This document shows, in pieces, positions 12,001 to 22,549 of a DNA stretch of 45,067 nucleotides (positions within the stretch are counted from its first letter, which is position 1; each line of letters begins with the position of its first letter). Both the position numbers and the translations under genes were made by a program. The notes under the pieces are model-generated. The model was not told the DNA's origin, did not search any database, and was given only the letters and a program-made list of their open reading frames with translations. The DNA comes from Krasilnikovozyma curviuscula. Its lineage: Eukaryota > Basidiomycota > Tremellomycetes > Cystofilobasidiales > Mrakiaceae. The stretch lies in the NCBI GenBank assembly GCA_014825775.1, contig MVAQ01000179.1, forward strand, positions 1-45,067, given 5' to 3'.

Positions 12001-12203
12001 CCTCCTCTTGATGGGGCCAAACTCAGGACGAGGATCAGACCAAAAGGCTGAGAGCTGAAAGGGACCAGAAGTAGCAGCAGATCCGTCTTCAAATATGCAT
12101 GAAGCGAAGCTATCAGGATTCTTCTCCAAACCACCAGGAATGACAAGAGCTCTCTCTTACATGAGCACAGAGCTGGGTCCAGCTCACCCCACTCTGGATT
12201 CAT
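9012..12203 (-). CDS. Large nuclear regulator with divergent homeodomain
   Basis: Putative DNA-binding regulator. The main exon (about 10212 to 12030 or more) is followed by 9799-10125, 9605-9730, 9417-9513, 9286-9356 and 9012-9220, all joining in frame to a TAA at 9012-9014. An ATG at 12203 (MNPEW) connects to the main exon through an intron with a CTGAT branch-like site; two donors (gtgagc or gtaaga) are possible. Near residues 130-190 a helix-turn-helix aligns with homeodomain helices 2 and 3: LCKYLNAKEATIKRWWKDRQ. Here the usual W-F-x-N-R is W-W-K-D-R, so the invariant Asn51 is Asp. Basic patches (KPKVKRQWKKRPK upstream, KKKKKP near residue 300) look like nuclear signals. The rest is low-complexity Ser/Pro/Gln sequence. 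No mating-type partner gene lies next to it. The homeodomain call is an inference from alignment by eye. Confidence 0.7.
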
Positions 12204-12641
12204 GACATCCAGTGCTGTATCTTATCTATTTGAAAATATTTGTTCGAAAGCTGGGCCGGTTGAATTAATGAATCTTGGTGGTGACGGGTTGGCCAAGCCT
12301 CATAAGGCCGTCGCAGCATCAGTGACAAGGTGCCAAATGGCATTGCATCCTGTAAATACCTACTTCATCCTGGGCAATTTACTCCCAAATCCCATTGTAT
12401 TCTCACAATCAAGTGCTCACCACAACCAGCTTGATTCTGAAGCTCTTCCCCTCCCTTCACGCTCGCGCCGCAATCACATATCGACGATAGGACAGTCCTC
12501 ATCATCAGAGTCAACTAGGTATAGCAGATCCTGGTACTTCCATTACCATTGCATCCCTTAGCATATATTACAAGTGGGACGGCCTCCATGGCCAAGTCTT
12601 CTACAGAATATAAATCGCCCGCTGTTGAACGCCTAGGCAAA

Positions 12642-12864
12642 TCAATCAAGCTCCATCATCTCGCTCCTCGTCGGACTTCTCGCCTCCTCGAACCTCGAAC
12701 CCAAGAGATTGAGCTTGATACGACTGCTGCTAATATCCTCTCTTCCCAGCCGCACCATCTGCGCAGGCGGCGTCAGACGATCTCCTTCTGACGACGGCGA
12801 GTAGTCCCCTGGCGCGGGCAGCTCTTGCCCTGATTCCTCCGGCCGCGAGATTTGTTGGAGGTGC
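12642..12864 (-). CDS. Possible alternative last exon of the 13032-14379 membrane protein gene
   Basis: An open frame of about 74 codons begins right after a strong acceptor (TTTTCTCTGACACTCAACTAG, with CTGAC as branch site). It reads HLQQISRPEESGQELPAP and ends SEMMELD before TGA. Its Pro/Glu/Ser-rich, hydrophilic composition fits a cytosolic tail. Phase-1 donors in the last exon of the upstream gene (for example gtaccc near 13046, just before its stop) would join in frame. It overlaps an antisense 67-codon ATG frame at 12588-12791, which I judge less likely. Not proven; it could be 3' untranslated sequence. Confidence 0.35.
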
Positions 12865-13031
12865 ACTAGTTGAGTGTCAGAGAAAAGATTTGCTGGATTT
12901 GGGGCGGTGGGTGCGGGTGGGTGGAACTGATGGCCAATCGATGATGGAGGAGTGGGGAACTTGGAGGCTGATTACGACGAGAGGGAATCCCTAGTCTCAG
13001 TACAATCCTTTATATGGGAAAGAAAGACGAA

Positions 13032-14379
13032 CTAACGGGTACTCCCTGGGAAGGCAATATACTCCACAGGCACACCGTAAGCCAGCGAACTTGTCCGTCC
13101 CAGCTGGGTGTTATTGTCCGAGCCGCCGCTGCAAGAGTAAGGCGGTATGAGCGGAAAGTCCATGTAAGAATCATCAGGAATTCCCTGTGGTGGACTTGAA
13201 GAGCAAGAGGCTGGTGATGAGGGTATCAGGAGAGGCTGTTGGCCTTCAGGCGTGGCTGGCGAGTCTAGCTCATGCAATCAACAATCGACGACAAAGGAGA
13301 GAGATAGTCTCCAGCCCACAACAAGACAAAAGTAAGAGATGGACCTACATTTAGCATCCGTTGAGTAGCATCGAGGATATCCATTTGCACCGCCTGCACT
13401 ACTAGAGGCCGCTAAAGCAGCCCCAGGAAGAGGAGAGGAATCGAGCAGGCCTGCTTCCGAGCCAGAACTGCCATGTCTAGGCGGACCCACGCGGCTCCGT
13501 TTACTGTTATTCCTCGTTGTTTCCGGGGGAAATTCATTGGTCCTCAACCTCGACTTCTTCACCCCCGTCGGTCTGGAGAATGTGGGTGTGTTGTTCAGAA
13601 CCACTGAGTACCCTCCACTAGCGGTCCGCTGATACGTTACATTCCCTGAGGTTTCCGTATTGATTAGATTGCCAGACCCATTGATGAGAGTGAACTGCTC
13701 GTATGTGGGCGTGTAAGGCAGTTGGCGTTGTACTCCAGGATCTGACTCCTCGTCTAAGATCGTGCGATGGACGTCTATTCGATTAGTTGCAGAGAATAAA
13801 TGTCGTTGATGATTGGAGCGCTTGTTAATGCACCGTATAATGAATGGGGAGCAAAAGAGGAGGAGTACTATCGGGATCAGGACCGATGGTAAGATAATTT
13901 CGAGGAGGCTGATGCGTTTGGTGTACAACAAAGAGGCGGCGCAAAGCAGTCGGTTAGCCAAGTCGAAGCAGGAGCGTTTGAAGCTCCCAGACAAAAAGGC
14001 TTACTTTGGTTTATAATCTTGGTCGGCTTTTGTTTGTCCCCCTGCAGGTACGGAATCAGGTGACGGCGAAGCTGACAATGTGATTGTAGTGACAATAGGC
14101 AAGCCTCCGTATGTTGATGTGACCGCTGTACTAGATTGAGATTCTGTTGATGCAATTGTCATAGTTGATCGAAAGCTCATTGAGGTTGGAGAAGTTTGAA
14201 AGTCTATTCAACCAACAAAATTAAAAATCGCTCAGAAGTAGCAGAACACCATTTTATTATTCGAGCCAAATGGACTTACTGGAGCTCAAGAGGCTATTGG
14301 AAACAGATTCTAAGTCACTCAGTAAACTTGTAGCTACCTCTCCCATCCTTGTAGGTATCGCAGTCCGAGTAGTCCCCAT
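13032..14379 (-). CDS. Single-pass membrane protein with Ser/Thr-rich ectodomain
   Basis: Unrecognised type I or III membrane protein. Exons 14280-14379, 14005-14203, 13349-13908 and 13032-13264 join in frame to 363 residues. The N-terminal part is Ser/Thr-rich (TIASTESQSSTAVTSTYGG, then SASPSPDSVPAGG), as in O-glycosylated cell-surface stalks. One membrane helix follows (LLEIILPSVLIPIVLLLF), then a basic stop-transfer CINKRSNHQR and about 250 residues of low-complexity cytosolic tail. The start is uncertain: ATG at 14379 gives no signal peptide. Another upstream exon frame, ending in CDTYKDGR near 14330, can be joined to the second exon instead and carries Cys residues. The helix next to a mucin-like stalk resembles fungal surface sensors, but no specific family is visible. 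Confidence 0.65.
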
Positions 14380-15357
14380 CCACCAGCTCTTTTTCGACCC
14401 TCTTTCCTGACGATGAACTATATGTCCCTCTTGTAGAACCAAGACAGTGTAAGCCTGCTAAATTTGATGAAAGCGGATTGCTGTCGCACTGCCCAAGGCA
14501 TGTCCTGCGGGGTTTTAATGTGAGACTGAATGGGTCTGCGTCCAAACTGCTTGAAGCTCTGCTAGTTAACGTCTTGTAAACTTTTGGAAAAGCTAATCAG
14601 CCAAAGTGTCCTGTTACAGGAGGATGAGAGGTAGGTCGATGTTAGTGATGAAGGGGAACTGGGAGAGGGGTTTGTCACGCAGGTCTCATGGGCTGTGTTA
14701 CTTAGCTAGCGGAGCAGCATAGCTTCCAAGCAGGGCTGAGAGGCTTACTAGCAGGCCAATCTAGCTAGAGCAGCTTTGAAGTGGGAATGGCATTGCAGAA
14801 ATGCAGGCTACTGCTTCAAAGGCATAGGTAAGTGTCCCATTTAACTGAAGAAATAGATTGCAGATATGAAACCCCTGATAAGATTAGGCGGTGGCGCAGC
14901 TTCTTAATCTGTTACGAAAACCAGCTCGAATATCCTTATTGATGAGCCGAAATGAAGGACAAGCAGGACTACCGTTTTCTGGAAAGATGATGCTGGAGAA
15001 AGAAATCAGAAAACGACCAGCGACAGCTTTAATGCAGCGGTACAACATGTTACTCTTTGGCCTCCACGCCGAATCAAGTCTGTCCCCCTTGCGATGGACT
15101 GTTCGGGCACAGAGCTGTTTTGACCATTTGGATCATTAAGCTATCTACAATCTAAGTAGTCGGGGCGGAAGAACTACATTATCTAGTTACATAAGTTATA
15201 TCTGAGCGTGTGTCATTACACCCATCTATCTGAGTACATATAATTTAAAAATTACACATTTTTACCATGGATACATATAGATTGCAGTGAAGACTGCGAC
15301 ATGAGGTATATGTTCCTTTTGTTGTTGTTGTCGTCGCCTTGACAGCGACTTCGAGTC
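14380..15357. other. Region between membrane-protein gene and zinc-finger gene
   Basis: May hold an upstream exon of the membrane-protein gene near 14330-14620: an open frame with TCLGQCDSNPLSSNLAGLHC, preceded by an AG. It should also hold that gene's promoter and the 3' untranslated region of the zinc-finger gene. I see no other gene or repeat. Confidence 0.4.
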
Positions 15358-18300
15358 TCACCCGACAGTGAATTCGATCTCTTCTTCTTCCTTCAACAAT
15401 TTTTCGAGAACTTCTCTGAAATTTTGAGACAGAGACCAAGATAGTTTTGAAAGGGCCTCCATATTGGTGGTGAGGATCTTCGCTGAGTTAAGATACGACA
15501 GGTCTCCCAGACCTTGAAGTGTCGCTGGCCCACCGTGAACCTCCCACGAGTCCAAAGTAGATGAATCAGACCAAGTGATGTTCGTTTTGTGACGACGACC
15601 TTGGCATATAGTAAGGTCAGGGCCAAATTTGACAATCGCCCAGATGACAATCGCAGAGCTGCAGCATAAGCCGAAGCGGTCAGTGATGAGGTCCCTTAGT
15701 GAGAGGTAAAGTTCAGGGCACTCACTCAAACATCCAGATACTCTCAGCTGGAGAGTCAAATGACAAGCGAGTGAGATGAGCCTGTAGCTGAGTTGCGTGT
15801 CGCAAGATACGTCTGGCAGTAACCCTATCTTGTTCCAACCAGCCTCGTAACCAGTTCCTACAAGGAGGTAATTTTAGTTTCTCAATAAGAGAGAATATCG
15901 AAACGGTGAGAGAATAACTTACTGGGCTCTCTCTCTTGTACAGGCCAAACCTTTCTTTCCAGCCGCGATTTTGACCTCATCCAGGAACCCAATCTGGTCA
16001 AAGACGAGATGGCCATGATGAGATAACGCAGAGCACAGAACAGCTTCGTAATTGGGTGGCGTTGAAACCTCCGTGTACCAGGACTTAGCCAAGAGATCCA
16101 TGAGCTCTTGTGGGTTGTGTTTAACGTTGACTGGGAAGCAGAGTTTGTATTGCGAATGCGCCGTTTCCGGGTTACTGAAGCTTGGGAGCACCTAAAATTA
16201 AATTACAGTTTAAAAAGGACAACTGAGTCAGAGAAAGACTTCTTGGCCAAGAAAGAAGGTAGAGACATACCAGATGGAAATTACAGGCATCGGCGCAGAG
16301 TCGATAGAGAGTGTAAGAGATGATTACCGATCCAAATCGGTTGAGACTCATGTTATCTCCCAGTTTACCCGTAGTAAGAAGGCTATCCAAAACTCTCAGA
16401 AACAGTGGAGATGACTTGATAGGTCCCGTAAACACCGAATCCGATGAGGGATCTCCACCGTGAGACTGCAACAGACTTGAGGCCCAAAGAGTAGAGTTGG
16501 TAGCAGCAAACGACTCGTCACTGGAGGGTAGGCAGACTCCAACTTCTCCAAGAGCCATCTGAGAAGGGATATTGAGCAGACAAGCGATTTGGACATCGTA
16601 GAGCTGTACCGACGAAACAATGTGAGCCAATGTCAGAGTCAACCATCAGCAGTGGGCAGTGACAAATACTCACATAGATACCCCAACCAAGTCGACGCCT
16701 CTCTTCCTCGTTCTTCCAGACTTCATGGATGGAATCAAGATCTCCTCTGTTTTCCGCGCGAATCTCCTCATATATCGACGGCGAGGGACGAAGGAGATGC
16801 ATTCGTCTGCAAGCGACCACAAGTCCACCACGAGAGACTTCAGAGTGCTGGTAGAGTTTTCGAGACCCACAGTAGATGCCGAACAGGCTGTTGAGAAGCC
16901 ACTGTGAAAGAATGTGCCAAGTCAGTTAAGTCGAACCATGCCGAGAACAAAAGAGTGAGAGATCAACTCACAGCTTGAACGATATCCATGTCATACATCC
17001 TGGTCCTATCGTTCTCCCTGATCCAAACCAAGCTCCTCCTGCACAACTCATTCATCGCAACGGCAAGGCCCTTTAGCTCAGGGCTGTACATGGCACCGAT
17101 CGCAGCGACACTCAAGAGAAGCAGTGGGGTCTTCTCGGTAATCTTGAAAGAAGGCTGGTGGATGATGGGCATGATAGGGTGGAAGTGGACAAAGTAGAGC
17201 TGGATGCACACGCTTAACGTCTGGATTGAAGGGAACGAAGAGACATCTACTTCAGGCCATGCGGAAGTGTGGGTTTTGGCAACCAAATCCAATACAGCTT
17301 GACGCGCTTCTTCGGAGAGCTTTGTTGGAGGGAGCGCGACGCTTGCGTTGAGCAAGTTGGAGGAAGCCAGGTCAAGAATGGGGTGGCCGAGACAAGAAGC
17401 AGCGTCGGGCAAGGAGAGGATGTCGGGTATGGGAAGATCGTTGTCGCCAACTTTAGGCTCGTAGATGTGAGGCCAGACCTCGAGAGCTTCTTTGAGTGAA
17501 GCTGCTGAGATACCAGAGGAAGTCGGTGTCGGTGGAAGGTGTCGAGTTGCAGTTTCGTCCTGGTTATCGTCAACATCATCAATCTCTCTCTTCCTCTTCT
17601 TTCTATCAGGATTCATGTCTTCTTCTTCAGAATCGGACTCAGGGGCTGCGACACCGTAAGCCTCGAGGTTGATGAGCGAGGTCATCTCACCTAAGCCAGC
17701 ACCGAAGGACGGAAAAGTACCCCAATCCTGTGCGGGCGTGTTCGGAGCATTCGTGGACAACGAGTCCATTCCAATCTGAGCAGACCAATTAACATTGTTG
17801 TTGGCAGTGCTGTTACCGAACTGGTCGAGCTGGGAGGGCAGGTCCTCTCTGAATCTGTATCCGTCGAATCCGTTGTTCAACGAACTGAAGTCACCGAAAG
17901 CCTCAGCTTGAAAGCCGTACTCTGATGCTGGTGGGAGATCAAATTGAAGGTGGAGGTTGTTGTTGAGGGACGAAGACGAAGGGTAAGAATTGAACCATCC
18001 GACAGAGGCATCTATGTGGTTGTGGTTGTGGTCAAGACTGACGTCGATTTGTGGCAATGGGTTGTTCAGGAACGGATGGAGCTGCGGTGAAGGAAGAGCA
18101 CTTCTAGTATCAGGAGGTATACTGCTCATCATTGGCGATCCACCAACGTCCATGTCGTCGCCACCACGCATGAAGGAGCCTCTTCTAGCTGAGGTAGTTG
18201 TGCTGGTATAGGCGAACGTAGGGACTTGTTGAGGTGAAGCCAACATGGCAGAGACAGGTGAATCATGGTCGTCTATGGATTCAGCCATTGCTGGGGCTGG

Positions 18301-19389
18301 TTGAGAAATAAAGTTTGGCGAGAAAGTGCGGGGAGGGTGAGTGACTGGAACAGCTGCAATCGAGCGGGCCTTTTTATCCTCTTTTGTGGTGGAAGAGTCA
18401 CCAACTTGACTTGTTGCTGCTGAGGTAGTAGTTGTAGACGGCCTGGAGGGTGTTTGTGCGGCAGATGCTGAAGTAGATATCGAGGCAGAACCGCCGGCGG
18501 TTCGACTGTTGTTGATCTGTGGAGCGGTCTTAGAGTAGAGACACTCCAGGTCCTTCTTTTTACATCTCTCACACGGGGTACTACCATCGCACCTCAATTT
18601 AAGTGTAGAACAAGACGCACTGGAGCATGAACGAGAAAGATGTGAGAACCGAGATTGGTGAAATTGGGTGCGAGGTACTAGCGCGCGACGTGGATAAACG
18701 AATTACGAACCATGCGACTTTCCTAGTTTTCTTCGAGATAGTAGATTTTCCACCGTTGTGAAGGGTAGCGTGTCTTTGAAGAACATCACTCCTAGCAAAC
18801 CTCTTCTCACAGACTTGACACTGTATACGCCCGCACGGAGAATAAGGAAAGAGCCATGCGCGACCGGAAAACTCGTGATCAGCGATTCAGCGAGTGGCCC
18901 GTCGATGAGACGTCGAGGGAAATGGGAGTAACTGATTATCACTTGAAGACTCACCTGAAAGGGAAGTTCACCAGCATCTAGAGGGAAAGAAACGTTGGGT
19001 TAGTCATTTGGCACAGCGCGCGGCAACGGGCGGACGAAGGCTGCTCACGAGAACGTTCATGTCGTCTAAAGTCCGAACAGCAAAATGAAACCAATCAGTA
19101 TACGATTGCAGCCTCAATGTGTCGGAAGGCCAATAAAGAAAGGTGTGGGGGGCAGCAAGCATAGAAGCAAATGCAACGTCGAGTTTCCCCCCTCGCCAAT
19201 CATCGAACGGCTAAAAACTCACTGGAGATGCTCGAGTTTCCCAAAGATCCTCCTGCATTCTTCCCATTTACAGATGAACTGCTTTGCTCCAGGCTTCTTC
19301 TCCTTCGGAGGTTTAGGTGCCTTCTTAACAGCAGTTCCATTTAAGCTACCTGCTGCTGATGTGTTTGCTGCCGAAGGGGTCGGGGCCAT
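15358..19389 (-). CDS. Transcription factor: C2H2 x2 + Zn2Cys6 + fungal TF domain
   Basis: Nuclear regulator with two kinds of zinc domain. Exons 19223-19389, 19049-19065 (17 bases), 18955-18977 (23 bases), 18711-18820, 16972-18619 and 16674-16901, then further exons down to a TGA at 15358, all keep frame. Finger 1 is CKWEEC, then 12 residues to H, then HERSH. Finger 2 is CQVC, 12 residues, then HATLH. A Zn2Cys6 cluster follows at once: CASCSTLKLRC then DGSTPCERC and KKKDLEC, exactly CX2CX6CX5CX2CX6C. A long acidic, Ser/Asn-rich linker follows with a basic patch (DRKKRKREI). Then comes a fungal_trans-type region with helices typical of the family (LSVCIQLYFVHFHPIMPII, then RRLGWGIYLYDVQIACLL). 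ATG 19389 is the first in-frame start. The target genes cannot be predicted. Confidence 0.9.
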
Positions 19390-22300
19390 TTGGAGGCTGA
19401 ATCTGGGGACTCGAATGAAAGATGGACGACGAAGTAGATTTGAACTTGAAGGCACTGGCTGAAAGGTCAACTCGTGAGTTGGTTATTCCGTTAGGTCGTG
19501 TCGGAGTGAATATTTCGGTCGGTCGGTGGTGGTGACTGCTTCGTCTACCTTCAAGAAGGTAGAGGGCGCCCAGCGCAGGAAAAAAAAGGGCTAACTTCGT
19601 ACCGGGGTCCGTCGCAAATGCAGATGGAACCGCAAACTCGCAGAATTGTTTTCCTTTCAGCTATCGCAGGTTCCTATGTGGTCTAGGGAAGAGAATAGAG
19701 TTAACAGCTGAACCTTGCAGCTTCATTTCAGCCTTGCATAGTGCGCCACTCCCACGCCCCGCATATTCTCATTCGGCAGTGGAGAACGAGAGGAAGATTC
19801 ACCTACCTAGGCAACGTGAAACAGCCGAAGTTCGCTTTTGTAGTAGTGGGCTATACACAGCAGAGGATATCGTGTTGAAATATTAGGAATGGGAAGCAAA
19901 GTTGTCGCCAGAGAAACCACCGACGACAGCTTTCTTCGTGGCGCCTTTCGACTGAAGAAAGCGAATGACGTACCACCCGTTGACTGCCCTATCCTGGTTG
20001 GTATTCTACCGAACCAAGCTGGGACGGTGTTATGAGCGCTCGAAAGGTACCAGAAGAAAAGTTCCTGAAAAGGGAAAGCAGAGAGTACAATGCTTCAGCA
20101 CGCATCATCTTCTTACACTTAGATGCCGGGGTTGGTACTCCATTCATCGTCTCGGGAGGGCAGCAACAACAGAGGTATGCGGAAGGATAAAAGAACGAAG
20201 AGGAGGATTAACACTCACTTTGACAAGGAAGTTCTTCTTGAATGACCCCTGTCAGAGAGTAGTGATAGAGCGAGTTTGGGCTTGGTTTCACCTGAGTGAA
20301 GAAAGCAGAAGTTGATTAAGACGAACCCTGTACCATTTTTCAACCTTCTTGGCAAAGCACCGAAGAAAGCGACTGACCTACGATAACACGACGCGAAACG
20401 ACCCTGTTCTCTTCCAGAATCAGCTCTCGAGGTACCGAACGGTAGAAGGGTGAGTTGACAAGAGAAGCACTAGGCTTCTGATGATTGTCAAAGCTCCTGC
20501 GTGTTACGCGCGGAATCAGCACACCACATTCTAGAAAGGCTGTCGGGATGGAAACCCATCTACTAGACGATCTCCATCTATTAAGGGAGCTTCAAAGAAG
20601 TATTCGACGATTGAGCGATGTGTGAAGAGGTGGCGAGACTTGAAGCCTATGCCCTCTCAAATAGATTCGATCGTAGGACGGACTTTGGAAAGGACAACCG
20701 TATTCTGGATCTGCAGGACCCATGGAAAATTCGCAGGCAGCATTAACTGTTCCCAGTTGCAGCTCGAAAATTTAGAGACAGCCTCCTCGAGCGACCGCAA
20801 GAAACGCTGTCGCAATAAAATAAACAAAGTTGTCAGCACTTTCGTCCTCCGCCACTTCCGCGATTTCTCAGGACTTCTTCACTTTCACAAGCCGAGTGAG
20901 AAGAACCCTCTGAAGTTCTCGGTTAAGAGCGATAATGTAGAGGCCAGGGTTGACTCTCTCTAACATTTCTTCAAGGTGTATTGTTCGACAGGCGAGTCAG
21001 GCGCCCCACGAAACAGATTTTCAATCCAAAAGACTGGTTCTGCTCTCAATGAGACGCCTAATACTTCTCCAGTTGTAGAAAAGAGGAGAAAGGGAAAAGA
21101 AACGTTAAACGAACCGTGGGCATAGGAGATTCCAAGCATGGAGTAGACACAGAACGGATGTTTCGCCTCAGATGGTCGTCAGCAGGAGACTCGTTTGCAC
21201 GTCTGTACACTGACAAGGTGCCTTGGAGCACGCTGCCAAAACAAAGATAAAACTAGCTTCAGTTTCTTCTTTTTAATTGTTCGCGTTAGGTCAAGGAAGA
21301 GAAACATTTGGTAATTCGAGATTCACCAGCGCGACTTCTCCATTTATTTTGAAAGGAAATCGACTCGTTACTACGAATTTCTTTTAATTGTTCGGCAGCG
21401 TCCCATACAAAGATGAGTTTGGACTCGATGTTACTTCCCATTTTGGAGAAGGTACACGGTGGAGGTTGGAATGGAGACGTACAAAATGTTCGAAACGATT
21501 CCAGCCGCAAGGTGGGGAAAGCAACTCACGAGGAATTTCCAGAAGGCTATCATTTTGTCCTTGGTCGCTGAAAAGGTAGGTGGTATAGGTACTCTACAGA
21601 ATCAGCACTATGGTCTGAGCTCATTTTGAATAGGCTCGGAGCCCAGGGAGCTGTTTGATCGGACTCCTGTTGATGGTTCGCGCTGAAACTTAGTGTACGC
21701 TGATCAGAAATCAAATCGCGAAACCACAACAGGCAGATGGAAAATTCTCTGGATTTTGTAGAACATCAGGCGTTGTTTTATTACAGCTATAGTAAACATC
21801 TATTCTTTTTGCAAGGTTGAAAACTAGTCGAGCAAAGAGGGAGCAAACTTCATTTTACGTTCGCCGTCTACACGTCAAAGACAACTTTCGGCTGAAATGG
21901 CAAGACGCCTGCCCAACACATAAAAGCTGAAGTGTCTATGTTTATCCAGCTCGAGCTCAGATTGCGGTTGATCTGAAGCTTTCCATCTTATAGCTCCATT
22001 CAGTGCCGGCAGAGGTCCGCGTTCCATCCTCAATTGGTATTCTTGATTCAGCTACATAGAGGTTAACTGTGTTAAAGTGACTTGGAATTAGATGGTTTGA
22101 GCAGTTGATGGCCTATAGGAGCTGGTTTTGAAAAGACCACTCTTGCCTTGCTCACATAATGACGCTGTTGAAGCATCTTTCCACTAAATTTGGACTTAAA
22201 TCTATAAAAACACCAGACTTATGACATCTTGTATTTATGTTGAGTCCTCAAAGTCCATCATATCCACCTTCAATCGCACGAAAGGTTCCCTCTGACGGTA

Positions 22301-22549
22301 AACAACTTGGTGGCGGGCAGCCCAACGTTTCAACTACTCCAGATTCAGCAGAATGTGACAACGAAATCGATTAATAGACAAGTCAGTAACAAGGTTTTTC
22401 TTTGTCTGCTTCAAGTATTTATCGGGTTTTGTACTGATTTTCACGTCACTTTGGCCGGAATCCGTACCGGACTGAAAAAGCGAGAACTCTGTCAGGCCTC
22501 TCATTGGGCAGCCCTCACTGCCAACGGTCATCGATTATCAAAACAAAAG
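19390..22549. other. 3.1-kb divergent intergenic region
   Basis: Separates the start codons of the zinc-finger factor (leftward) and cytochrome b2 (rightward). Only scattered short frames without ATG starts, splice logic or family similarity occur (for example 20622-20963). I see no tRNA, inverted-terminal element or tandem repeat. It could hold a long leader for the transcription factor, a non-coding transcript or an extended regulatory region. Confidence 0.5.

Noticed and set aside
12588..12791. 67-codon plus-strand ATG frame (MAKSSTEYKSPAVERLGK)
   Set aside because: Good start context, but the antisense strand carries a better tail-like exon behind a strong acceptor, and no domain is seen.
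9012..14379. A mating-type HD locus
   Set aside because: Only one homeodomain-like gene is seen, with an atypical recognition helix and no divergent HD partner or pheromone genes nearby.
20622..20963. 113-codon frame in the 3.1-kb empty region
   Set aside because: It starts from GTG, not ATG, and shows no domain, signal or splice continuity.
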